The notes beneath the pieces are model-generated. The model was not told the origin of the DNA and made no database searches. It worked only from the letters and a program-made list of their open reading frames with translations. A DNA stretch of 64,000 nucleotides, from the NCBI GenBank assembly GCA_023548195.1, contig JAJHZJ010000808.1:3515182-3579181 (forward strand), given 5' to 3'. This document shows positions 46,587-59,274 of this stretch, piece after piece. A program made the translations under genes and the position numbers. The number at the start of each line of letters is the position of its first letter. Position 1 is the first letter of the stretch. This stretch comes from Bettongia penicillata ogilbyi (lineage: Eukaryota; Chordata; Mammalia; Diprotodontia; Potoroidae).

Positions 46587-49424
46587 CTATTTTAAAAAGA
46601 AACAATAATAAAAGTTAATATCCACTTTAATCAATTTATTTTGTTGTTAGCTTTTCATTAAAACTTTATTTTGCAAATTAATTATATTTTTTGCTAATGC
46701 ACTAATCATCAATGAGCATTTACTATATGCCTTGAGTTATGGTAGAGATCTGTGGAACTTGATGTGTAACTGTCAGGATTTCCTAAATATATTTACAATT
46801 AAATAACTTGATATTTTCTTTCTTATTTTCTAATCCTTCACCAATTTGCACCCATAGTGGCCTTCAAGACTGTTTTTAGAATTACTTTCTCCAAGATGTC
46901 TTCCCTAAAGTTAATATCCTCACCATGTTAATGTTTCCTCAGCACTTAAAAAATTGTTTGCCTTCTACAGTCTGCTCTTGTAAGTATAATCTTTTGTAGC
47001 CATTCTTTACTTTTTACTATAAACTCTTCTTTCTTTTGTGCTTATTGTATGAACATGCCATTAGCTATCATCAATTTTTGCCCTTAAGGAAAACATTTAA
47101 TCTAAGAAGCCAATTTATTTTTAAGTGACACACTTCCTTCATTTTTCTATAAATGTCACTAATTAATATCATCAAGTATGCAACTGCAGCATAACACTTT
47201 ATAAACACCAAATTATATTGTTATTGTTAAATGCTGGTATTTTTCAACAAAGAAAACACATGGATGTTATGTGCTAGAAAACTGAAAGTCTTTGATGAAT
47301 GCCATCTAAAAGCTATTAAAAAGAAATCAAACTTGGCTTTCTGGTAACATTTTTCTCAGTTTAACATCCTGAAGAAAGGTAGAGAAATGTGTCTTAATGT
47401 TGTCAAGAAGCACAAAAGATGTACTAGGATGAAAAGACTAAGTTAAAATAGCAGAATAAGCATCTCACTTATCCTATGTAGAAATTACTTATCTAACAAC
47501 TTCTTGCAACACTTATCTAGCAAATTTTAGGTAAAAATAAGGAAGAAAGAGGGGAGGGAGAAATGAGTCTGTAAATTAAAAAAAGGTCACTAATCTGAAC
47601 TAAAGCTTAAAGTAAAGGCGTGTACTTCAGGGGACAAAGAAGTGGGAGGCTTTACCAGGAGACTTCAGTCTGATCTAACCCTAGCACAGCGTGCTTGTTT
47701 GTCCGGCTCTTCAACCCACAGGTGAAAAGAAGTAAGTCTGAAAGGGTGTTTGGGCGCTGTAGGGCCGGGCCTACTGAAAGCAGGTACTCATAGAACTGGC
47801 AGGGAAGAACAGAGAGAAACTTTGACAAGAGTTCAAAATAGGGCAAAAGTCTGAGGCAACCTCACGGAGGGGGAAACAGCTTAGTATACCTTAGTACGTT
47901 GTGAAGGCACTGCCATGTTATGGTATTAGTGAATAATGACAGATTTTCGTATTGAGAACCCTGTGTTATTAATAAAATGTTAAAATATGTTGTGTCTTCT
48001 GTTTAAGAAATCAAGGAAAAACATAATTAAAAATCCTTTCCAACTGAATTAAAATAAAAAAAAGCAACTTTGTGAATGGAAAGTTATTTGGAATTATAAT
48101 TCACAAAAAGCCACTAAACAGTGTATCTATACTGTTTGACCTAAGAACATCACTGCTAGGTCTATATTCAAAAGAAAGGAAAAAAATTGGAAAAGATCCC
48201 GTATGTATACAAATATTTATTTATAAGCAACTCTTTTTTTGGAAGCAAAAAAATGGAAACTAAAGGGGATGCTTATCAAGTTGGGAAAGTTATGATAACA
48301 TTGAATGTGATGGAATACTATTGTGCTATAAGAAACAGATAATTTAAAAAAGACATGGAAATATATGAACCAATACAAAGGGAAGTAAGCAGAAACAGAA
48401 TTATTTATACTATAATGTCAGTATTCTAAAAATGAAAATACTCTAAGTTTTTTACAAGCTGATTAAAAACGAAATGAGCAAAATCAGGAAAACAATTTAC
48501 ACAGTAACAACATGATAAAAGCAACTTTGAAAGCTGTAAAACTATGATCAATACAAGCTATTCATAATTCCACAGTACTGATGATGAAACACACTATTCA
48601 TTATAGAGAGGCGACAGATTTAGGGTACAGAACTGAGACGTATTTTTATATCAGTCATTGAGGAAATGTATTTTGCTTGACTATGAATATTTGCTACAAG
48701 AAATGGATGATGGGAGGGAGAGAAAATAAATTTCCATTTATTTTTTAAAAACAGAAAGGTTGGGAGGGGCATGCTAGAGATGTGAAATGCTGCAAGTGCT
48801 TGCAGCTGAGATCAGCATATTATTAGTTTTAGTTAAATATTTTACTTTGGTACAGGAGACTTTTCACGAAGTGGAGTAATCTGCAAATGTGTGTAGCGTA
48901 AAAACAAACAGATCAATAAAACTGGAAAAAAAATATTTGGTATGTAAATGGAATAATCTTCAGTCATCTGAAAATTTCACACATAAAGAACATTAATTCT
49001 ATTATAATGGTGGATATTATCAATCAATGTTTCATTTCATTACTATATTGCTATTTTCTTTTTAATTCTCTTTTTTGATAGCAAAAGTACTAGTCAGAGA
49101 TAGCTGGACAATTCAATAGAACATGAAAAGTATAAAGCCATCATCCTATAAGATTTATACTTTAGAAAAAAAACAAGAGGCCTCGCATTGAAAACATCTA
49201 TTTCTTTCTCTGAACTAATACTGACTTTCATCTTTCTAAATTGTATGGCGTAACAACATGCTTTGCAAGAAATGCCACAGAGAAATAAAAATCTGCCCAT
49301 GAATTAATTTTAAGGAGGGCATTCCTCTGAAAGCTTCTGGTCTAACTTCTGCTCGCTAGTGCAAGAGAAATGAGTTGAAACTAAAGTTAAATTTAAGTCA
49401 TTTCAGTGAGCAGGAAAAACTTAC
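46587..49424 (-). other. PDS5A: PDS5A intron
   Basis: Donor AAG|gtaag at 49424, acceptor at 46587. It holds a plus-strand L1 3' end at 48075-48750. 47490-47900 is somewhat GC-richer and purine-rich but unassigned. The remainder is AT-rich unique DNA. Confidence 0.85.
48075..48750 (+). mobile_element. L1 3' end, sense, diverged
   Basis: It follows the L1 3' order in plus orientation: 'ttgacctaagaacatcactg', 'taaaggggatgcttatcaag', 'gatggaatactattgtgcta', then a decayed tail. It is the same region as 2625-3428 and 18605-19330 on the opposite strand. Old and truncated. Confidence 0.75.
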
Positions 49425-49544
49425 CTTTTCAGGTTGAGTGAAAAATTTGGTTGGGAGGACTGGGTCCTTTGGTGAGTCTGCATTGCATAAAGCACTTTTA
49501 CTATTTATAACACAAAGAGCAACATCACATACTGTGTAAAGTTT
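49425..49544 (-). CDS. PDS5A: PDS5A coding exon ([10 protein letters not shown]...FFTQPEK)
   Basis: 120 nt, 40 codons in phase 0: [20 protein letters not shown], then ...[17 protein letters not shown]. Acceptor cccttag, donor AAG|gtaagt. It encodes one of the last helical repeats of the HEAT body, close to identical to human PDS5A. It differs from the PDS5B paralogue at many positions, which supports assignment to PDS5A. Confidence 0.96.
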
Positions 49545-50064
49545 CTAAGGGAAAAACACATAAAAATATTTTCATGAGTACAAAAATACCAGTACCACCT
49601 CCATAAAAGCAAGTAACAATTCATATTAAAGTAAACTTATGTAGTTACTCATTGAACATATGATGCCTAAAACAGTTTCTATGGCTGTTTTAGCATATTT
49701 TCTTTCTGAAGTAGTCTCCTAATATGTTTAACTATTTTCTTATAAATAATGATCACCATTTTATTGATGTCTATAAGTCACCTGATTGATTTAGGGCCTC
49801 ACACTAATGAGGTGGTATTTAACCTGGTGCTCCCCCTGAACTAAAGAGCATATTTTGTTTTTCTTCCCCACAGCACTAACGAATCCAGTAAAGATAGGAT
49901 ATGTTTACAGTGAAGGGCAAGAAAACCCACCATTCTAGCTTTCATTCATATTGTCCAAATCAGAGTTGTTGATTTAATAGAAAGGAAAAAGGAGAGTCAA
50001 TGGTCACAGAAAAACAGAATCATCATTCTTTGTAAAACACAAAAGCCCTCACAAAAGAATGTAC

Positions 50065-50197
50065 CTCATTAGTCTTCGGCTCATCAGGAGATTGGGCATC
50101 TCGGGTTAACTTGATGTTTTCTGCCATCTTCTTCATAAAGGCGTGGCTGTTATTCTCATTCTTTGTCATTAAAACTTCAAGCATGAACCACAGGCAC
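50065..50197 (-). CDS. PDS5A: PDS5A coding exon ([10 protein letters not shown]...DEPKTNE)
   Basis: 133 nt: one base completing a split Glu codon, then 44 codons [20 protein letters not shown] to [12 protein letters not shown]. Acceptor attcaag at 50198, donor GAG|gtacat. HEAT-repeat helices with the hydrophobic face LWFMLEVLM. Frame and phase match the exon upstream (57944-58058). Confidence 0.96.
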
Positions 50198-50539
50198 CTT
50201 GAATAATTTTATATACATACACATGTTAAGATGTAGGTCGATATGGGTTGATACACATATACATACGTATGAGATGCACTGTGACTATGTAGGCTATCCA
50301 TAATGGAAACATGTTATGACAAAATTCCTGTAGAGTGAGACCTGATTTCCCACTTACCTTCTTTGTAAAAATCAGAGACAGATTATTTTAGAAAATATGC
50401 CTACTTCTGGAATATAATACACAAAATTGTACTGATTTTATAAAAATCTTTAAGGGAAAAAAGTAATTTTCTGAATATGACACTGCTCAAAAAAACCAAA
50501 CAAACAGAACTTATCATCTTTTCCCCCCACATCTACCTA

Positions 50540-51340
50540 GTCTTCCAAATTCCTCTATCAAAGGCATCACTATTCCTTTAGGCCCCCTTACCCTGGTTTG
50601 CAACACTAGCATTATCTTCAAATCTTTGCTCTCTCCTTCCCCACCCCTGCCATTTCTACCTTCATAATTTCTCTCCAATCTGACCTCTTCTCCTAACTCA
50701 CACAGCTACTAGAGGTCCTGTTACTTAAATTATTACGAGGCCCCTAATTTTTCTCCTTCCTATACATCTCTTCGTTCTTGAACTAATCTTCCACACTCTT
50801 GCCAAAATGACTTTTAAGTGCATATTTGACCATGTCAGCTGCCAATGAACTCTGTCTTCTAGAAGCAAATATAAACTCCTCTGTTTAGCTTTGAAAACCC
50901 TTCACAATCTGCTCCCAACCTAGCCTCTCAGACTGACTGGACTCAAACTATGTGATCTAGCTAAATTGGCCTTTTCTCTGTTCCTCACATTTCAACTTCA
51001 TCTTTGTGCCTTTGAATGGACTATTATCTATCCTATTAAATAATTCCCTCCTCATTTATGCCTTGTAGAATCTCTTTCTGCAAGATGCATCTCATGAACA
51101 ACTTATTACATGAAGCCTTTCCTAATACAAACTGCTTGAGCCTTCTCTGTCAAATTACCTTTGTATTTAACTACCTTATGTTAATTTGAATTTATTCTGC
51201 ATGTATTTATAGATGTACTTATCCACCCCATTAGAATGTCAACTCTTTTTGAGAAGAGATTTTTTTACTCCACTGTAACTATAAGACCACAGCACCTAGC
51301 AGAGTAGTAGTGCTGAATACTTGATTGATTATATTCAAGT
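50540..51340 (+). mobile_element. L2 LINE 3' end, sense
   Basis: About 800 bases follow the L2 3' order: 'gacctcttctcctaactcac', 'ccaaaatgacttttaagtgc', 'aaacccttcacaatctgctc', 'tttgtgcctttgaatggac', 'ccccattagaatgtcaactc', 'cacagcacctagcagagtag'. It is the longest L2 tail in the window and opposes PDS5A transcription. Confidence 0.8.
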
Positions 51341-54236
51341 AGAAAATTAAAATAATGAAGTTAAAGATACAGTTAAAATATTCCAACTATTAAATTTCTG
51401 ATGTCCCATTACCCACAACATACACCTTACCTTTTCCATGACAATAGTAGCAAACTCTAAACATTTAGTAGTTTAGCTTAGTTTTTATTTATTTGAAATC
51501 TCTATAATGATGCTAAATTCTCCCCCTAAAATCTTAGAAATGATGTGCCCATCTCTTGAAATTTCATTAGTTTCTTTTCAAATATCTTTACTTGAGAACA
51601 TGAGTGAGCTTTGTTACAGAATCTTCGAAGAGGAGCTAACAACCTAAAACAAAGAATTGAAATGTTCAGCTTAGCTGGAAAACTAAGGGTATCTTGAGTA
51701 CTAATGGTAGAGGACCAACAAGTATTCAATAAATAACTTGCTGACATATAATTACATAATAGGTACTATGAAAATAGCTTATATATATATCTGTATAAAT
51801 CATTTGTCTCCTGCCTATTTAATAAATGTAAATTATAAGCACAATTGTTATTACAGGAGAAGCTTTTAACTCACAAGTACCTCCTCACTTTTTGCTCTCT
51901 GTTCCCTATGTTTGGAATGTTTTTTCAGTTTCTATCAAGTGAACTGCTACTAGCTTTGAAGCAGAGCTCAACTATTACTTCTCCAATGCCCTCTATTAAA
52001 GAGGCATTAAACCCCTAATTTTTTTCTTTTGACCTTGTAGAGCACTCTGTTACTCTATAATCACACAACAGTTTGGCCTTATAGTTATTTCTGTCTCCCA
52101 TTATTCTAATAGACTACACATTTCATAAGGACAGGGACTGTGTTATTTAAACTTCAAATCTCCCCCAGAACCTAACCTATCTCTGCAAAACATATGAATC
52201 TAATAAATTCTTGCAAAACTGAACATTTTCCCAAGTAAACTTACATGTCAAATATTTAATTAGATGCCTACTATGTAAAAATGCACTGTGCTAAATAGTA
52301 TAGATAGAAAAATGAAAAAATGGCACACAGTTCTTGAACTTAAGGTGCTTCAAACCTGTTAGATTTGTAAACAGAGGTATGGTGGAAGGTATAATCTGAC
52401 AAAGGTTAAGGAGGGGGTCTAGAGAGAAAGCTATGAGAAACCTAAAGAGGGAGGGACAGGGGAATAGGCTTCATGAAATCAGATCTTAAGGAGAAGAGTT
52501 TCAGAAGGCATGTGAAGGGCGCACCTGAAGTGCAAGATGAATCTGGAAAGTGTTACGAGGTGAAGTGAGTGAGACTGAAGAGTTGTGTGGGCAAATTTAT
52601 TTGAAGCTAAACTATGAAATGTCACAGACCAAAGATTTTATGTTTGTCATCCAACAGTTACCATGGAGTCAGTGAAAACTGTCTGAAGTGGGTAACTATG
52701 TGACAGATCAATTCCAGAAGGGCACAAGTGCAGAGAGACAGGGAGCGCCTGAGCTAGCCTGGCAACATCACAGGTATTTGTAGATTTTGTTTTTGGCCTA
52801 TTTTGTTGATTATTTTTTCTTCTTTTTTTTTTGAAATTCAAAATTTTCCTTTAAATTTAAAATTCACTTAAAATGTTAAAAAAAAAGTCATACCCAACCA
52901 AGTGAATCAACAGGCATTAGCAACTGATTGGATGTGGCCCTAAACATGTTCTCTTTTCCTTGGGATGTTTTCTCTGCACACTACACCACACCCTATGTTA
53001 TACTTCCCTGTGCATCCTCCACAGCTTAGAAGGTAAGCTCCCTAAGTGTGGGCAACAAGTAATTTCCTTATCCCAGTAGGACCAGTAACTAGAACAATGT
53101 GTCATACACAGTAGCAGATGGTAAACACTTGTTGAATGGTATTACTGATTCAGGGAAGGCAATGCAGAATGTAACTGAAATGGAAAAGTTAAAAGGAATG
53201 ACAGTTCTGAGGGTGAGATAGGAGTTTTGGTAACATTTACATCCAATATGTGAATTTCAGCTGACAGTGCCAGTAGAATGCAACAATTTCATTAGAGGAT
53301 CTGTCCAGTAATTTTCAGAATTTGAATGATACTGGATCTTTCTTCTCCAGCTACCAGCTGTGGGGCAGACAAGGCTGCTCACCCTGTCTCCATGAAAATG
53401 GAGTTAATAAATACAGTCCTCATGCTCAGATAGGTCTTACCAAGTGCTGTGCCTGTCATCTTCTAGATCCCTGGGCACTACTATTAACTCTGTCAATATA
53501 CATGAGGACCGTGGGATTTTTCTATCTATCCTGCAGCTTATCTTATATCCACTGTTTCCCCAAATTAGAACAGGAGCTCCTTAAGTGCAGACATTTTCTC
53601 ACTTGTTTGTATTCCCAGCACTTAGAAGAATGAGAGCTTGGCACACAGTTAATTTTTAATGAGTGATTTTTCAATACATTTATTTGAAAAGTCAATCCTA
53701 GATTTTTAGTTTAGAACTTTCTGAAGCAGAAATTATTTCTAATATGTTTATAATGACACAAATATAACGTTTCTTTGTTTTTGTCCCCTTATTACCAGAT
53801 AACAGATGGTGACATCCTTCATCAGGATGTGAGCTCTTTGAGAGCAGGAACTGTCTTTTCCCCATTTGTATTCCTAGGACTTAACACAGTGGTGTTTCAT
53901 AAATGAATACAGACTGACCGATTACAACAAGAGTCACTGTGGCCTGATTGCTTTAAAATGATCTTCAGTGCAGTGCAACTGCAGTAGGACTACTTTCGGT
54001 TTTATATCAATTTGCTTAAAATGTAAAGCAATATCAAAGCAATTTGGGAATATACCCTTAAATTATTGGAGGAAAATATTATCTCATTAGAAGACTGTGC
54101 TCTTAATCTAAATGTAGCTTTTACGTTAATTCAATTACCTTAATTTATAAAAGTAAAGATCCAGATTAAGTCAAAGAACATGTTACATTTATATTCAATT
54201 GCTCTTAGTTTAAAAATATACACCTAAAGATTTTGA

Positions 54237-55310
54237 GGGAGTGGAGCCAAGATGACAGAGTAGAAAGACCCATATACTCTAGTTCTTCCTCCATAGACCA
54301 CAAAATACCTGTAAAAAAATGACTCTCAACAAATTCCCGAGCAGCAGAAGCCACAGAACAACAGAGTGAGAGAGATTTCCAGCCAAAGGTAACCTGGAAG
54401 GCCAACAGGAAAGGTCTATCTCACTGGATGCTGGGTGGAATGGAGCCCAGCCTTGGTCATGCAGCACTGAGAGGAACAGGACCTGAACAGATCTCCAGGG
54501 CAGAACTCTCAGCAGGGAGGGTCCCAGATCCCTCAACCCACAAGGGACAAAGAAAGGTCAGTGTGGGAGGGCTTTCCCAGCTGGGTGAGAGAGGACTGGG
54601 TTTCCTTCAGCAATAGCCCCAGGCGGTGGCAGCAGCAGCAGCAGGCTACAGGCAGTTACAGTGGCCAGGAAGCAACCTGGGTCGGTTGTCCAGGCAGCTC
54701 AGCTTAAAGCTTCTGGTGGTAGGGAGCAGCCGATCTAAACCTTGGTATGAAAATCGATCTTACACTACAGGAAAATAGGGGAGAAGGGGACAAGTGGGGT
54801 GAGGGGATGATAGAAGGGAGGGTAAATGGAAGAAGGGAGCAACTAGAAATAAACACTTTTGGGAAGGGACAACATCAAATGAAGGAATAAAAAAATAAGG
54901 GGGGATAGAGTAGGACAGAGGGCAATATAATTAGTATTACACAACATGATTACTATGGAAGTCTTTTGCAAAATGACACATATTTAGTTTGTATTGAATT
55001 GCTTGCCTTTCAGTGGGGATGGGTAGGGAGGGACGGAGGGAGAGAAGTGGGAATTCAAAGTATTAGAAACGAATGTTGAGAATTACTATTGCATATAACA
55101 GGGAAATAAGAAACACAGGTAATGAGGTATAGAAATTTATCTTGCCCTACAAGAAAAGAGAGAAGATGGGGATAAGGGAAGGGTGGAGTGTGATAAAAGG
55201 GAGGGTACATTGAGGGAGGGAGTAATCAGAATGCAAGGTATTAGAGGGTGAAGGGAGGGGAGAGATGGGGAGAAAAATTGGACAGGTTACAAAGTGATGT
55301 AAAACAACTG
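54237..55310 (+). mobile_element. HAL1-like/L1 element lacking ORF1, sense
   Basis: It begins 'gggagtggagccaagatgac', the 5' start typical of mammalian L1 (GGAGCCAAGATGGC), followed by about 500 bases of GC-richer 5' UTR with a cagcag run. At about 54735 it passes directly into the purine-rich spacer that normally follows ORF1 (54740-55310). ORF1 is absent. Open frames of 62-85 codons in it are not conserved. The same spacer is present antisense at 26470-27060. Confidence 0.7.
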
Positions 55311-57943
55311 ACTGAGACTAAATCAGAGTCATCTTTAGTTTGGAGAAAAGAATTTTAGTCTAAGTTTCCTAGAGGCAGGTAACCTCAGGTAAAATTTGGC
55401 ATTGATGGAAAAGTTAAGGTTTTAATGGTAAATTTGATTTTATGATGGTTATTTAATCAGGAACTAGAACATGTATAGAAAGGCATGTGAGCCCCTTAAA
55501 ACTTACCTCAAAAGATGTTCCTTAGCCAATGTGAAATTATAGTCATATCTGAAACCTGGTAATTGGAACTTGCTATTTTAAGATTCTAAGGGACTATTAA
55601 GTGACTGTTCTTCTGAGTCTAACTTCAGGTATGGATGGCAAGACAGGCAATCTGAGCCTCCACTCCATGATGCCAGTAAGCCTGTGAGATGCTGGTATGA
55701 ACTGCAAAAGTTGATATCATGGGAAGGGTGGGAGAGTGGCTGTTCAGCTTGGGCTGAGGTAGGATTCTCCTGACTCAATTTCCCCACTGACAACTGGCAG
55801 ACTTTAAGCCTCACTGAATGCAAGTTGACAATCTACTCCTGCATGGAACTGACATGAAGGTGGGGAGATATTGTTTTCCTGCAACATCCCTACTCTTGGT
55901 GGCAATTTCCTATTGTCAAAAGGTCAGTCAAAAGCTTAATACCAGATCTATTAAATTACAGGTTGTTGGTAGGAGAACATCCGAGGTTAAGTCTAAAATT
56001 AAGCTATTAGGCTTAGGACTTTAGACCAACAAGAATATGTTAGGGTCCTTTAATTCTTAGTAATAGTGTGGAGACAATCAGGTCAAGGGCTTGTGAAGTT
56101 AGCATACGTAGTTATTATTTGTGTCTCAGTTGGTTAATGTTAAAAAAAAATTCATTTGTGGTGTATATGGTAAATGCTTTAAAAGAAGTATCACCTGACC
56201 AAATGTTGGAATTGTTTTATGTGATATGAACTGTGTTAAAAATTAAAAAAAAAATACACATAAAGATGTCAGCAGAGGGAAAAGTTCACTTATTTTTATC
56301 TTTTGAAGAACAGGACAAAACTGAGATCTTTTTTTCCAATATAATATCTTTTCATTGTTTGAACAATACCATAATTCAAGTGGCAAGAAAACCTGAAAAT
56401 GGTATTTACTGACAAAGTACACTGGGAGTTAAAAAAGAACCTAGAAGAGATAAATTCACTAGCTTACCATCTAAATAAGGCAAAGGAAAAACTAGAAGAC
56501 AAGTGACTCCTATGAGATAAAACCAAATTCTACTTTCAGCTACTCCATGAAAAGGAAACTTAAAGAGATAATTTAAGTTAGAGAAGAACTTCCTAAGAAG
56601 CCATACTAAGAAATTAATTGGTCAAGATATACTAAGTAACTAGCCTCCACTGAGTTGTTACTGAGAAAGTTCTTGGCCTCAAAGAACTTAGAACTTTGGT
56701 GGCTGAAGGGCCCTTAAAAGGCCATTCTCATTTAGCCTTCCAACAGATGCCGCAGGCACCCCCCACTACAACATACAATGTAATGCAGATGGTGACACAG
56801 GATCTGTTTGAGGCTGACCATTCTTCTGTTCAAAAGTTCAACTGCTATGAAATTTTTTAAATGAGTCAAATCTGGCTCCCCAAAGTTGTAAGGTATTCTG
56901 CTCTCAGAAGCAAAGTCAGGCATCCAACACAGAATACTTTTACCCTTTCTTGTATGACAAACCTTCAGGTCTTTGCAGGTGGTAACCGTGTTCCCAATGT
57001 CTTTTCCATGCAAATATGTAAACATATAACTTGCTGAAAGCTATATAAGAACTACACATATGCACAGAGATGGCTAAGGACAATAGGGTATGGTATCTGA
57101 GAACAAGAAAGAGGTTCAAGGTTCCATGGGCATCGGCAGTGACTTGGGGACCTTAATAAAAGGGTTTGTTCTGTGCAGTCTAGATTCAGTCAAAGGGCTG
57201 CGTGTGAGAATCTAGAGGACCAGGCTCCCCAGTCCTGGTTGGATATCTACATGTTACAGGTATTCAAGAAATGACAAGTCCCATCCAATTCCATAACTTC
57301 CATGAGACCACTGAAGTAATTTTGGTAACTAAAATCAGCAGGGATTCATGGCAAAATTAAGTATGCAATAATTTTGAAAAAGTGTACTGATACAATTTTC
57401 TTGAAGTAAATGAAACTAAATTATATGCCAGGTGAGAAGTAGATACTTCAAAGTATCTAGGCAAAAATTCTAATGAAAGAATTCAAAAGAAAAACTGGAA
57501 ATGAGAAAAAAAGCTGCTTCAAAAATCATGTGATCCTAATTGGTAGGCTTAATAGATTAGATACAGAAAAAACTCCTAACACAAATGACCAAAAATAAAC
57601 AATTCATGATAGTAGCTTGCATTAATATAGTGCTTTAAGGTTTTCAAAAGTGCTTTATACATGTTCTTTCATTTGATTCTCATAACACCAATTAATGTAA
57701 AATTAACAAATTATTTTAATTTGAAAACAGTAAGGAAGCCAGTTGGTAGGGAATGACAAGTGCTTTCAATTAATCACTGTTTTAGATAAGTTGATATAAA
57801 CTTTTAAAGGTTTTAATATCTTGGGTAAATAAATAAAAGTATAAAAAGACTCTGCAAAAATGGCAACCTCTGGAACACATCTCATCTTTTTGAGGACAGA
57901 TTTCTTTTTTTACCTTAGAATTCTTGAAGAGAATAACACTTAC

Positions 57944-58058
57944 TCTTTGATATCACGAAGTTGATCAACATCTTGAGGTTTTGTAAAATCTGGGTCATGT
58001 GCCAGCAAGTGAATCATATATGGAACTACATATTCAGGCAGCAGGGATAAGAGCTTTT
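57944..58058 (-). CDS. PDS5A: PDS5A coding exon ([11 protein letters not shown]...QLRDIKE)
   Basis: 115 nt: two bases finishing a split Glu, 37 codons [20 protein letters not shown] to DVDQLRDIK, and two bases (GA) of the next Glu. Acceptor cattttag, donor GA|gtaagt. The [19 protein letters not shown] segment is a diagnostic PDS5 HEAT helix pair. Confidence 0.97.
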
Positions 58059-58503
58059 CTAAAATGAAAATAATAAAACTATAAAGACTGTTTTTATATA
58101 CCTCTTCTTTCTCTGTAGTCCTAAGCATTTCACATTCATTTCAAAATTAGATAAAATATTATTTCCATTTTGTAGTGAAGGAAATCACTAGCATACCTAC
58201 AGAGATTTTTTCCAAAGTCTCAAGGTTAGTGGGAAAGTTATGAACAGTCAAAAGAAATATATATACATTTATATATGTATGTATGTATATACACATACAC
58301 GCACACACAGTGTTGTTACAATTAAGATTTAGTAGTCAGAATTTTAGTCATATTTAGGGAATATAAGGATACTTTTAAGTACACTCTATCTAAACTTACG
58401 GCACATTTTTCAGAAAATACTGAAGCCTATAGTCAGATAAATTTCTCTCCTCAAATGTTGTCAGACTGGTAAGATATATTTCCATGTCTCAATCCTAAGA
58501 GAC

Positions 58504-58543
58504 AAAAACCAAACCAAACCAAACCAAAACCAAACCAAACCAA
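58504..58543. repeat. (AAACC)n-type simple repeat
   Basis: About eight units of aaacc with two slippages, in the PDS5A intron between 58059 and 58652. An AT/CA-rich tract (atatatac, then gtatgtatgtatatacacat) lies at 58258-58310 in the same intron. Confidence 0.95.
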
Positions 58544-58652
58544 GTATGAAATACTGTGAAAAAGAGAAAGAATGCAGCTTGACATTTTGAAAACAATGAA
58601 AATAAAGCCTTCAAAAAGTATGCTTTTGATAACCTTTGGTGCCACTACTAAC

Positions 58653-58857
58653 CAGTAGCCATGGGGTTCTGTTTAATATACTCCCTTCGTATGCTGATGT
58701 TCTTCAGCAAACACTGTCGGGCATGGGCTCTTCTCTCTTTCACAGGATCTTTGGCACACAAGGCAAAGATTGCCATATACTCCAATGGGAGCAATAACTT
58801 CACAAGAGCCTTGTGCAGCTTTTGAGCAAATATCTGCCTCACTTGGTAGCACTCATC
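58653..58857 (-). CDS. PDS5A: PDS5A coding exon ([10 protein letters not shown]...NPMAT)
   Basis: 205 nt: 68 codons [20 protein letters not shown] through [20 protein letters not shown] to IKQNPMAT plus one base (G). Acceptor ctgtag at 58860-58858, donor ACTG|gttagt. A conserved HEAT segment of PDS5 proteins; the residues [12 protein letters not shown] and [17 protein letters not shown] are family hallmarks. Confidence 0.97.
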
Positions 58858-59150
58858 CTACAGCAGCAGAAAAACAAAACAAAATTACACAAACATAAAA
58901 AAATCCAACTAGGATGAAATACTAACGCTTTTGAATGCTAAAAGAAAATTCTCGACTTAAAATGATCAATTAAGATAAATTAGCTTTAAATGATTTATCT
59001 GTTTGCTTACCCAATGGAAGAAAATGTACTTTTCAGTTATTTGTAGGAATGTCTAATTGGGTAAGGTTATAATATATAGCAATCAATTTTTGTAATATAT
59101 TCCAACTCAATTATGTAATTTCTTAATAATATCACTGCATTGTTACTTAC

Positions 59151-59274
59151 ATTAATAACAAGTGCGCAGAGCTGGAACTGTTCTGGTGTAATAATTTCAT
59201 GGTAACAAGGCTCCTGAGCAAGCTTCATTATGGCACTACCAGCAGCCAGTCGCAAACGAGACATATCAGATTTA
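59151..59274 (-). CDS. PDS5A: PDS5A coding exon ([12 protein letters not shown]...CALVIN)
   Basis: 124 nt: one base of a split codon (..T, consistent with Ser), then 41 codons [41 protein letters not shown]. Acceptor tttatag, donor AAT|gtaagt. It is the most 5' PDS5A exon in the window, around residue 881 of about 1337. The preceding exon is not present up to 64000. Confidence 0.97.

Larger units (their letters stand above)
50198..57943 (-). other. PDS5A: Large PDS5A intron, 7.7 kb
   Basis: Donor GA|gtaagt at 57943, acceptor at 50198. Contains L2 3' sequence in sense (50540-51340), further L2 3' ends at about 52100-52210, 53020-53140, 53590-53650 and 53800-53920, an antisense L2 piece (52255-52770), an internally deleted HAL1-like element (54237-55310), part of a palindromic repeat (57150-57240) and a MIR-like piece (57610-57740). 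55320-57140 is mostly unassigned unique DNA. Confidence 0.8.

Noticed and set aside
54428..54616. 62-codon plus frame and overlapping minus frames in a GC-richer patch
   Set aside because: They lie in the 5' UTR part of an L1/HAL1-like element and are not conserved in the related antisense copies.
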